Assembly (NCBI GenBank): GCA_030248195.1
Contig: JASAND010026212.1
Coordinates: 1 to 64,000 of the forward strand
DNA from: Trissonchulus latispiculum
Lineage: Eukaryota; Nematoda; Enoplea; Enoplida; Ironidae
Reading direction: 5' to 3'
DNA: 64,000 nucleotides
Shown in pieces: positions 10,290-18,928 of this stretch. Position 1 is the first letter of the stretch; the number at the start of each line of letters is the position of its first letter. Under the pieces are notes generated by a model. That model did no database searches. It saw only the letters and a list, made by a program, of their open reading frames with translations, and was not told where the DNA came from. The position numbers and the translations under genes are program-made.

Positions 10290-12300
10290 ATGGTGTAGAG
10301 TTTTACTAGTAGTCAAAAGGTATCAAGCGAAAGTGATCAGGTAGTGCACGTACATGCATCATTCAAGCGATGGAAAACAGAAAAACAGTAGTTGTGCAAA
10401 GCGAACAGTCAGTGTACAAACAAGCAACATATGGTACGAAGACAGTGAAAAGTTCAACTATGTACAGGCAATACTGGTGCGGTGCAGTTCATAGTGGTGG
10501 CGATGACAGCGATGACTGGAAGACTGAGGCAACAGAATCAGAGGCCAGCGCAAAAGTCAATGGCCAATCTTCGGAGGGCTGAGCAGTGATCTCAGCTGGG
10601 AATCGATCAGGAGACTGTGGGCAGGATCGCGCGTGCAGAGGTGCTGCAGACGCGACGGCTGGTGGATCTGATGTTGATGATGTTTGGAGAGCAGCGTTGT
10701 AGATGAGTAGGCGGGGGGTGTGTTTGGAGGTGGACATGACGGTGCTGAGGGGGTGTGGGAGCGGAGAGTGGACGTGGGATACTGGCCTGAAGACGCAGCC
10801 AGTGGCGGCGGCGGTTGGTGAGCAGTTCTTCCGTGTGCCGGGAGAAGCCGGCAGAGCGGCGGAGTGATGGAGTTTGGTTGACGACGCTGACATGCCGGGT
10901 CAGCCGGCGAGGCGGCGGAGGCGAGGATGACGACGTGAGCCCGGGATAAGCCGGCGGAGCAACAGTGTGTGCTTATCCCAGACAGGTGGTACCGGAGGGA
11001 ACCGGCAGGATGGCGAGGTGTGATGCTGGCGATCAGGACTGCACGACTGATCCGACCAGGCGCGAGGAGAAACGAAGACATCAGAAAAAAGAAAACCATT
11101 GCTGAGAAACAGCCTAGAAATACATTGAACAACAGGAATTAGTAACAGTGACAGCTACCGGTGGGTGACTCTCACCCACCGCAAAAGAGAAAGGCAGGGA
11201 CAGCAGAAACAGAAACAGAAACAGAAGCTTGTTAAGTAGCAATCAATCAGGAAACTCTAGTTCTAAGTTAGCTTCGATTAGCTTCACAGGTTTCGATCAT
11301 CAAGTAAGCGCGTTACAACGTTTAGTACTAGATTCGTGAAAACATGTTAGGATATCAGCTATCTTTTCGCAATATCAACTCTACCCTGCCTACGCAGTAC
11401 ATCAGTAAAAGACCATGATATGTTGTACAATACTCTAGCTTTTAAAGTTTCGTGCAGTGCTCTATTGCAAATTCGGTGTGTGCAGTACAAAATTAAAGAA
11501 AGCAACTAATTAGTAGACAGAAAAGGTTAGCAAACAACGGTTAGTAGGATCCATCCATCCAGAATTGAAGCTCTTGAAGTGTGTTGCAGACCATGGAATC
11601 CAGTGAGGTGCAGAGGTGAAAACAGAAGGAAACACTGAAAATACTACAGGCATGGGCACGGCGCGAGAACATTCTACTCCCAAGTTTTATTCTTGCTTAG
11701 TCAACTCAAACGTTTTAACTCTTTTGCATTGAAAATTCCTATGTTGCGTGTCCTTCAGCAATATCTATCTTTTCGCATCAAAAATTAAAGAACTGTAGGC
11801 TGAAGTCATCTCGTGTAAACTACAAAACAACAGTACAGCGAGTAACCATCTGGTGGGCAGGAGGTTGGTGGCAGCAAACAACTGAAAACACTGAAAAGAA
11901 ACAAAATACGAAAACAAAATGTCATGATGGGCGTACGTAACAATAAGCAGTCGTATCTAGCTAGCGTAAGGGATCTATCGGTCCGACCAAAACTGGGTCG
12001 TAGTATCTGGGACGATTACCTGTAAAGCTTATTGTTACCCAAACCAAACAGTCGTGTGTTAGTGCGTGCAACAGACATTCCAACAGAAGACGGGACAAAA
12101 GGACGGAACAAAACATAACTAATCAAGTAGGGGACGGGGATCTAGGGATCAACTTTCATGTCTAGCTTTTCACGCTTTCAACTCGTTCAAACACACGTTT
12201 TCAAAACCACAACTTCCAGTTTTCACAGGTCATTTTAGCAATCTTTAAAGGTAATTAAGCTACATCAAATTAGGGACGGGAACCACAAAAGTAACGAAAC
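10290..12300. other. Unassigned DNA with a GC-rich island
   Basis: 10490-11130 is GC-rich and supports long minus-strand frames rich in Pro, Ser, His and Ala. I could not match these to any family and they may be compositional. An imperfect palindrome GGTGGGTGACTCTCACCCACC lies near 11160-11181 (arms GGTGGGTGA/TCACCCACC). The rest is featureless to my reading. Confidence 0.4.
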
Positions 12301-12303
12301 AAC

Positions 12304-13002
12304 TTAAAAGTCAACAGAAAGGATATCAGGCGGAATGAGGGGATGGGCGGTATGGGCGTTAGCAAGCAACGAATACACGTGCGGGGCGGCATGCCGGAGG
12401 AAAGACTGGCCACGCCCACGATAGGCGGGCAGCTCATGCAAAATCAAAACAGAATCACTCATGCACAGGCGGTTCGGGCAACTGAGGTTGGCAGGGCGCA
12501 GCTGCTCAACAAGCTTCAACAAAAGGGCCTTAGTTGGAAAAAAGTCAAACTGTAACCTAAGAGGGACGGGGTAAAAACGGAAAGGAACAGAAAAATAAGA
12601 GAACTTAAAACGCCAAAAACAGTGAACGCAGAGTGCCACACAACAAGAAACAACTTCCGGACCAAGCAGACTGGCCGGGCGGTAGGGACGAAGGAGACCG
12701 GCCGAAGCGGGTCCACAGTATACCTTCTGCGTGTGATAGCAGATCTTAAGCTCAGGAGGGAGACAGGCAGACGCAAGTTGAGGGCCTTCCTGGGCTTCCG
12801 TCAGACACCATCGGCCATCCGGGCCGGGCACATGGAACAGGAACTGAAGGACGACGCGGGGCACTGGAGAGACAGAAGAAACAGATCGGTCAGAGGAACT
12901 CAGAACAAGGGGATCAAGCTGGTCATCAGGATTGGAGGACTCGGAACTGGTAGACTCAGAACAGAAATGACGGACAACCCAAGTGGAAGCACGGGCAGAC
13001 AT
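12304..13002 (-). CDS. Hypothetical protein A, paralogue of 13227-13853
   Basis: An uninterrupted 232-codon frame from ATG 13002. I do not recognise the family. Its C-terminal two thirds aligns by eye with the neighbouring protein B in one continuous register: shared VVL near residue 50, then a CxxC(F/W)WR motif (CVHCFWR), a VP step, CPNxxC (CPNRLC), ILHE, a Gly-Gln/Trp-x-FL stretch and a final P-x-D-(I/V)-L. The two CxxC/CPNxxC pairs suggest a metal-binding or disulfide core. The N-terminus is Ser-rich and acidic. Composition is more GC-rich than protein B, so the two copies have diverged strongly yet both stayed open, which argues for selection. An acceptor-like TTACAG sits 4 nt before the ATG and a donor-like GTAAGC 36 nt earlier, so a small upstream intron is conceivable. 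Confidence 0.65.
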   Translation of the reverse strand: MSARASTWVVRHFCSESTSSESSNPDDQLDPLVLSSSDRSVSSVSPVPRVVLQFLFHVPGPDGRWCLTEAQEGPQLASACLPPELKICYHTQKVYCGPASAGLLRPYRPASLLGPEVVSCCVALCVHCFWRFKFSYFSVPFRFYPVPLRLQFDFFPTKALLLKLVEQLRPANLSCPNRLCMSDSVLILHELPAYRGRGQSFLRHAAPHVYSLLANAHTAHPLIPPDILSVDF

Positions 13003-13226
13003 GATACTGTAACAAAAGGATAAAGGTATAGAGTGAGCTTACTTTCAGGAATAGGAACTCGTAAAATTAGACAGATCAGGGCTACTCTGGACTAAGAGAT
13101 TAGGGTCTGCGCTACTGTTATCACTACCTAGGGATCTAAACTAGGAACTTAGAGATGAGAGGTAAATCAGCGGTTATTTCGACAAGTACTAACTACAGAA
13201 GTTACTGGACGTATTGACAACAGAGA

Positions 13227-13853
13227 TTACAGAATGTTAGGATGGTTCAAAGGAAACTCATCGGGCATGCGCATGCGAAAATCAAGAACATCAATAGGCA
13301 AAAAATCATGCAAAACTAAGGGAACATGGACAAGCAACAAACGTGCTTCTTCACACAAAAACTGCCAACCGTTGGTGTAAGACCAACCTTCTGATTCATG
13401 CAAAATAACAACATAAGGGGACTGACAACGAACATTGGGACAACGGAAAATCCCACCTCCAGAAGATGAAATTAAACGACGTAAACGCAGTTTGTGTGGA
13501 TCACGAGACAGGCGAATTTCGTCATGCACCGGAAAAACAGTAATCGGGACACCGTAAAAATTTAAACTAGTACGCCACCAACACTCAACGCAAAGAAAAA
13601 TACAGATCTGGGCTAAATTAGGACTTTTCAGATGGACTCGCGTATTAACCTCAAAAAGATGCGACATACGGGGATCAGTGTAGATATCTACGGTACTGGG
13701 CAACATTTTCAACCCATCAGGCAGGGAGTTGGGATCACGATACGGACCACGCATTTCAACAGGGCAATGCAACACAACAGGCAAATCTAGCTCATTTTCG
13801 CCTTCCAACTTTTCAGCAGTTTCAGAGTGTTCAATAATCAACTTTGGTGCCAT
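13227..13853 (-). CDS. Hypothetical protein B, paralogue of 12304-13002
   Basis: An uninterrupted 208-codon frame from ATG 13853, family unknown. It carries an acidic N-terminus (SETAEKLEGENELDLP), then the shared core with CVECWWR, GVPITVFPV, CPNVRC and VVILHE, and a hydrophobic ending with PIDVLDF. It is in the same orientation as protein A, with about 225 bp between them, so they look like a tandem duplication. An acceptor-like TTTTTGCAG stands about 18 nt before the ATG, so the ATG may lie in the last exon or in a leader. Three plus-strand ORFs begin about 250 bp beyond it, making the region divergent. No signal peptide or membrane segment is convincing. Confidence 0.65.
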   Translation of the reverse strand: MAPKLIIEHSETAEKLEGENELDLPVVLHCPVEMRGPYRDPNSLPDGLKMLPSTVDIYTDPRMSHLFEVNTRVHLKSPNLAQICIFLCVECWWRTSLNFYGVPITVFPVHDEIRLSRDPHKLRLRRLISSSGGGIFRCPNVRCQSPYVVILHESEGWSYTNGWQFLCEEARLLLVHVPLVLHDFLPIDVLDFRMRMPDEFPLNHPNIL

Positions 13854-14021
13854 AGCCTTTTCTATTCACTTCTCTGCAAAAATGTGAACAGTTCTTTATG
13901 AAACCATTTGGACTTTTAAACGCGCATCATGAAAATTCTCTGCTTATTTCCCCACAATTATCCTAGCTAAGATCAGTGCATGCAACAGAAACTGGGTTAG
14001 GTAACAAAGAACATAACACTT

Positions 14022-14160
14022 TGCCATGTCGTTATGTCCTGAGGCAGTGTTTAGCGCTAGTGTTTGTCAGTTTAACGTTTGCAATATATTGGTTTTGTTA
14101 CGATGGTTTCGAATGACTTGCATAAGATGGATGACGTTACAATGGAAATGACGGTATTAA
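14022..14160 (+). repeat. Duplicated leader/N-terminal segment, copy 1
   Basis: About 140 bp nearly identical to 14941-15092. Copy 1 lacks about 11 bp after GTTTGCAATA, which changes the frame relation between the upstream ATG at 14026 and the shared body. Both copies end at GACGGTATTAATAC and then lead into unrelated sequence. Confidence 0.9.
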
Positions 14161-14411
14161 TACGAACGCCAACGAAAGGGCGAAGTTTGTATCATCGACT
14201 GCCTGATTGCAATTTGCACTTGTGTAGAGAAACGGACAGCACCAAGCGGAACAAATCTGGATGCGAGTACCTGGACTGGGACCACTGCATTGAATATTGC
14301 TATGACGAGAATCGACTACTAACCTATGTCTACGACAAAATGGACGAAGTCAAATTCACCGATCACAATGATTTGACTGTAATCAAGCGAATTCTTGCTG
14401 GACACGTCTAA
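14103..14411 (+). CDS. Hypothetical small protein, duplicated N-terminus
   Basis: The first ATG in frame is 14103, giving about 102 residues. The N-terminal ~20 residues (MVSNDLHKMDDVTMEMTVLI) are shared with the ORF at 14945; the rest is unrelated, with a Cys-containing middle (LHLCRETDSTK, GCEYLDWDHC, YCYDENR). The family is not recognised. It stops 38 nt before a TATA box of the next gene. The upstream ATG at 14026 is out of frame here, although the equivalent ATG is in frame in the second copy. It is possibly a damaged duplicate. Confidence 0.45.
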   Translation: MVSNDLHKMDDVTMEMTVLIRTPTKGRSLYHRLPDCNLHLCRETDSTKRNKSGCEYLDWDHCIEYCYDENRLLTYVYDKMDEVKFTDHNDLTVIKRILAGHV

Positions 14412-14448
14412 ATTAATATCAAGGATTGACGTTTTGGAAATTGTAAGC

Positions 14449-14456
14449 TATAAAAG
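14449..14456 (+). promoter_or_regulatory. TATA box
   Basis: TATAAAAG lies 34 nt upstream of the ATG at 14483. This would give a very short leader, and the ATG is preceded by CAACCACA, a good start context. Confidence 0.55.
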
Positions 14457-14482
14457 ACAAGAAACCATAACAAACAACCACA

Positions 14483-14761
14483 ATGATTTATGCCTACGAA
14501 CACAGAGAATCAAACTTTGGTTTGATTTGGATTCAAATTGATGATCGAGTGCTGATGAACAGCGAAAGCTGGCTCGGAAGACTGGAGCAACTGCTAAATG
14601 GAAAGAGCAAAGTGTCAATGATTGTCAATACTGGCACCGGCAACTTGATACCAATCGGATTGACGGATGTTGAGCACTTCCCAATACGGGAAGTCGCTAT
14701 GATGCTCAACAAGAAACCTATGGTTGAGCTTTACGTCACTTACATCAAGGATTCAACTTAA
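14483..14761 (+). CDS. Hypothetical 92-aa protein with its own TATA box and poly(A) signal
   Basis: An intact ATG-to-TAA frame of unknown family. The protein is acidic/neutral with an alternating hydrophobic pattern (FGLIWIQIDDRVLM, KVSMIVNTGTGNLIPIGL, MVELYVTYIKD), suggesting a small beta-rich globular fold. There are no Cys residues, signal peptide or membrane segment. TATAAAAG lies 34 nt before the ATG and AATAAA (14774-14779) lies 13 nt after the stop. This extreme compactness, between two ORFs on the same strand, is unlike ordinary animal genes and more like viral or transposon genes. Confidence 0.6.
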   Translation: MIYAYEHRESNFGLIWIQIDDRVLMNSESWLGRLEQLLNGKSKVSMIVNTGTGNLIPIGLTDVEHFPIREVAMMLNKKPMVELYVTYIKDST

Positions 14762-14837
14762 GAAAAGACAATCAATAAACCTCAAACTGAGGTTTTCGCC
14801 AGTTGGCGTTACAAAAGTGTAAAGGTAATTAATCACT

Positions 14838-14925
14838 GATGACTCGTAACTGGTTTTAGCTAGTTTAAAGTGAAAATGATGACGCATAACCGGTTTTATC
14901 TAGTTTAAAGTGGTGACGCATAATC
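14838..14925 (+). repeat. Tandem ~45-bp duplication between two small ORFs
   Basis: GATGACTCGTAACTGGTTTTAGCTAGTTTAAAG-type units follow each other twice with a third partial unit (TGACGCATAATC). The last unit overlaps an AATAAA (14926-14931). Confidence 0.7.
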
Positions 14926-14940
14926 AATAAAAACAAGTTT

Positions 14941-15092
14941 TGCCATGTCGTTATGTCCTGAGGCAGTGTTTAGCGCTAGTGTTTGTCAGTTTAAGGTTTG
15001 CAATACAATGGTTACTATTGGTTTTGTTACGATGGTTTCGAATGACTTGCATAAGATGGATGACGTTACAATGGAAATGACGGTATTAATAC
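14941..15092 (+). repeat. Duplicated leader/N-terminal segment, copy 2
   Basis: The second copy of the segment at 14022-14160. Here the ATG at 14945 is in frame with the shared protein body. Confidence 0.9.
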
Positions 15093-15298
15093 TGCTACCC
15101 AATGGACACACTGTCCACGAAACGTATATCCCACGTCCTCCATCCATATTTCATTTGATGTCTATTCGTCGACAGGCGATATTCTACAGATTTCGGAATG
15201 GCAGTACCACTCCAATTATTGCAACGGCTCCATTTAGTTTGGAGAAGGTGTGCAGAGCGCTTCATCGATATGGGGTGGATGTGGTAATTACCAACTGA
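14945..15298 (+). CDS. Hypothetical 117-aa protein
   Basis: An intact frame from ATG 14945 (context TTGCCATG). Residues about 29-48 are shared with the ORF at 14103, while the C-terminal part (HTVHETYIPRPP, FRNGSTTPIIATAP, LEKVCRALHRYGVDVVIT) is unique. The ending resembles a small alpha/beta segment. No family is recognised. An overlapping, ATG-less frame continues to about 15519 with reasonable composition (LDILVYDGGKHLGYPTFDD), so a frameshift or splice may extend the protein. AATAAA follows at 15614-15619 after a (TTG)n tract. Confidence 0.5.
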   Translation: MSLCPEAVFSASVCQFKVCNTMVTIGFVTMVSNDLHKMDDVTMEMTVLILLPNGHTVHETYIPRPPSIFHLMSIRRQAIFYRFRNGSTTPIIATAPFSLEKVCRALHRYGVDVVITN

Positions 15299-15538
15299 AC
15301 CACAAAATATCATCGGCTACAACATGCGCTTGCCAACCTGGACATTCTTGTCTATGATGGTGGCAAACATTTGGGCTACCCGACTTTCGATGATATCTCG
15401 GATGTTGACGCGCTGCCATGCTGTTGGTTTCACGCCCAAATGTCATCTCAGCATAGACGACAATGCTCTCGACACCGTGCCGAACAATTGCTGCAAACAT
15501 TTTTGGACTCTAGTAGATAATTTGACTCAACTTTCTCA

Positions 15539-15600
15539 TACAGTGTTGTTGTTGTTGTTGTACAGTGTTGTTGTTGTTGCATTTTTGTTGTGTAGTATTG
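15539..15600 (+). repeat. (TTG)n microsatellite with AATAAA downstream
   Basis: Two runs of TTG are separated by a duplicated TACAGTG, followed by AATAAA at 15614-15619. This could be a LINE-type tail or the 3' end of the compact gene cluster. Confidence 0.7.
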
Positions 15601-15690
15601 TCGTTTTTTCTTCAATAAAACACATCCGCCTGTATGGGCTGTACAGACAAAATGTTCGATCACTAGCGGTCGCACCTAGAAAATTCTAGG

Positions 15691-16535
15691 ATCATTGACA
15701 AAATCACGACCCCAAAAACCTCAACGTTTCGTTTAGATCTAGGGTAAGAGGGTTCCGATTATGTCCCGCATTGAGGTTACTTTGTGGCCAAGATCTGAGA
15801 CCATTTTCAGATTCTACGACCTTGAAAACCCCCTGGGTAAAGTTTTTCGAGCGAAAAATGACAATTTCGAAATTGGACCTATGGTCACCCATGGTTTCGG
15901 CCAAGGGTCAGCACGGAGGTTAAGAAATAGAGCAAAACTACGGTCATTTTTGGAATCTATGACCCCGAAAACCCCCTAGAAAAAGTTTTTCTAACGAAAA
16001 TAGACAACTTTGAAATTTGACCTTTGGTCGAGCGTGGTTCCGGTTATGAGTCAGCACGGAGGTTAATCAGTAGAGCAGAACTAAGGTCATTTTTGGAATC
16101 TACGGCCCCGAAAATCCCCTAGATAAAGTTTTTCCAGCGAAAATAGACAATTTTGAAATTTGACCTTGGGTCCACCGTGGTTCCGGTTATGGGTCCCTTA
16201 CAGCGTGGAGGTTAATTTCTAGGGGAAATCTGAGGTCATTTTTGGATTCCCCGACCCAGAAAACCCCCTAGATAAAGTTTTCCGGGCACAAATGGACAAT
16301 TTTGAAATTTGACCTTGGGTCGACCGTGGTTCCGGTCACCTCCTCCACAACCTCTCCCCAACTCCACAACCACAAAAACCTCCCCCCAATTTCCTCCACA
16401 ACCACAAAAACCTCCCCCCAACTCCACAACCCCAAAAACCTCCCCCTAATTTTCCGCCACAACCTCCCCCCAATTTTCCTCCACAACCACCAAACCCCCC
16501 CCCAAATCTACACCATTTTAGCACCCCTTACTACT
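15691..16535. repeat. Tandem-repeat block, copy B
   Basis: The same sequence and orientation as 1-787, with one more diverged monomer (near 16112) and a longer C-rich minisatellite (about 16340-16500). The two copies share the first base of the window copy and the last TACTACT before diverging. Copy B directly abuts a minus-strand gypsy relic; copy A abuts a plus-strand one. Confidence 0.9.
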
Positions 16536-16559
16536 GCAGTGTTAGCCAGGAAACTGGCA

Positions 16560-18340
16560 CCGTAAGGTTGATCAAAAACAACTCAACCAAGTTGCCAGAA
16601 GGAGTCTCAAAGCCTGGTCGACGTCACGACGGATGACATCTCCTCCTTTTTAGAAAGAACATGCTCCGTCGGCCTCGGTAGTTGCTCATCCGATAAGTGC
16701 TTATCCAAGCCCTCCAACTTGACACCTGTCGGAAGTATGGGAACTTGGTCGCCTGCAACAAGTGCATTGCATTCCGCTCCTCCGATGTACTTATCATCGA
16801 TAAACTGGTGAACTTCGCCGATGTAGGGGTTAACCTCTCCTAATGAGGCACCTTTTCTAAGTTTTTAACGGTTTGCTACAAAAATTAAAAATACGAACAG
16901 AAATTATGCCACAATTTCGTACAAGAACTCTGGCTATTAAAGGCTGACTCTGCGAGAAACTGCGGAATTCAGTAGAAGGCTCAAAAAGTAAAGTATCTGC
17001 ATCGCGCACATCACTATCGAGCACGGCAGAAACTCAGTAAGAGGAGTAACGACCAAGACTCTGACAATATAACTGAAGTCTCTTAAGTGTAAGATCGGGT
17101 TGAGAACGTTTTCGAGAGGTCCTATGATCAGATTTCTTTAAAGATTTGCCCAAAGTATTTAGCTTGAAAGATTTTTCCTCATACGAAGTACATAACGTGC
17201 TAACTGCACCGCCAGTTGATGTAGCTAGAATTAATTTTTGGTGTACAAAATCCAATTGAAAAGGCTTCCCATAAAGAAAATTATTTCCCAGCATAACGTT
17301 AAACCGACAGTTTCTAACAACATAAAAAGAGCAATCATAGAATGACTCACTAGTGCCACGCGGGGTTTAATTATTCCAAGAACGACTAGAGGACTGCCGG
17401 TTACACCAACAGGACTACAACACAGGGAACGCTCAAGGGAGTGACATCTAGACAAGCTCTTCCAAAGAGATTCACTAACAACAGAAATACTAGAACCGGT
17501 ATCAGTCAAAACATCAGAAGCAGCAGAATCAAAAAATAACGAACACTACTGACTAAAGAAAAATGATTAACAGACGCAGAAATCATCATACAAATACAGA
17601 AGCAAAAAGAACACAAAGAAGAATCATCGCCCTGACAAAGAAATTGATTACGATTAGAAAAGAAACAATCATCTGCATAGCCAAACCCCTCACTAGCTCG
17701 AGCCAAGGAAGGGCTGACTAGTTTCCCAAACCAGAACCTCCTCCACGACGACCTCTATCACATCTACCTCTGCCATAGCTATTCCACTGCCTCCTGCCAG
17801 GGAACGCCTGATTGGGGCAACGTGATGCAAAGGGCCCAAAGGCACCACAGTCGTAGCAGGAATTAAACCCTGGAAAACTCAGAGCATGGGAAGAATGCGG
17901 TGCCTGAAAATTTTCGCTCGAATTCTGAGCATTTGACCTAACTGCTGGGTCAGAGTAGACATGGTTAGCTGCTCTAGTTTGTCTTCGACTTTTGACAAAA
18001 GCTAAGAAGAAAAATCAGCAGTTGAGTTAGCCGGGATCGCAGCAACCGCTGTGGTCTTTTGCATCGGTTCTAATGACTTCAAAATTTTACCACTCTGCAC
18101 GTGCATCTGATTGAAAAGCTTTTCTAGTTTCGCTACCGCAAAGTCACTTAAAGAAGGCGGAAACAGTTTAAAGGAAAATTCCTATTTTCTAGCAACTTCT
18201 ACAGCCTTGGCTTTAGTATTTGGATTCTGCTTCAGTAATGCTTTCCGAGTATATAGTAGGGACTGATTTTGCAAATCAAAATCAATTCCTTTTTTAGTGA
18301 CTCTGTTGTTAATAAACCAGGTCTCGCCACATGTAATCCA
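16560..18340 (-). pseudogene. Ty3/gypsy gag-protease remnant
   Basis: Read right to left. First come gag-like residues with a helical stretch (AVAKLEKLFNQMHVQSGKIL). Next is a decayed zinc knuckle CYDCGAFGPFASRC (Pro where His is expected) followed by an Arg/Gly tail. Then comes a retropepsin active site DTGSSISVVSESLW (about 17470-17510) and the frame-shifted protease end FNVMLGNNFLYGKPFQLDF. Last is a protease-RT linker (IGGAECNALVAGDQVPIL). Several stops and shifts make it non-functional. It ends at about 16560, where tandem-repeat block B begins. It is the part of a gypsy element missing from the pol remnant at 830-2500, but on the other strand. Confidence 0.88.
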
Positions 18341-18344
18341 TAAC

Positions 18345-18925
18345 ATCGCTTAAAATGTTTCATATGTTTCATACAAGCATCCATTTTAATGCAACTAGTG
18401 CTGCTTTGAATTTAGGAGGAGTTTAGGAGTGCTAGAATGTGCTGCGATTTTAAGAGCAAACTTTAAAAGTTCTCCTAAATTAGGAGCCCTTCATGAAATG
18501 CCTAAACCTTAACTTGCTCTTAACTTGCTAACTTAGGAGCTAATAATGATAAGATGGCTTTGTGAAATGCACCCCATGCTTTTAGTCTGGTCAATACTGG
18601 TAGCGGAGCTCAAATAAAAACTATCAAGTGCAAAACTAGCAAGCCTGGTTAAGTTGGATTTAAACTGTCTACATTTTTAGGTCATGCCTTACTGATACAG
18701 TCCGATGGATTAACAAAGAAACATTACTCAATGCTGAACTATTTCAGCTTTCAAAGCTTCCGGTGGAACTTTTACCTGGTTTCACCTTCAGAACTATTGA
18801 GACTGTCACAGGATAATGGCAATATTGCCAGGATTTTTGCTGCCGTACGTTTAAGCTAGTACTAGCATTGCCAATCCTATTTCAAATAAATGCTAACAAC
18901 AACAATGCATACCACACAACGCGTT
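18345..18925. other. Short unassigned stretch with a LINE-like tail
   Basis: 18415-18545 contains mirrored 'TTAGGAG' phrases. AATAAA followed by TGCTAACAACAACAAT at about 18885-18908 resembles a retroposon 3' tail. Coding remains upstream are not convincing. Confidence 0.35.
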
Positions 18926-18928
18926 TGC

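Noticed and set aside
10489..11132. 134- and 191-codon Pro/Ser/His-rich minus-strand ORFs
   Set aside because: GC-rich composition keeps several frames open at once; no motif or conserved paralogue is visible.
12622..13023. 133-codon plus-strand ORF
   Set aside because: It is antisense to the minus-strand protein A, which has a paralogue in its own frame.
14079..14102. Start of the small ORF at 14079
   Set aside because: The codon there is TTG; the first in-frame ATG is 14103.
15324..15689. 121-codon ORF with an apparent membrane segment
   Set aside because: The hydrophobic stretch is encoded by (TTG)n repeats; the overlapping frame ending near 15519 looks more protein-like.
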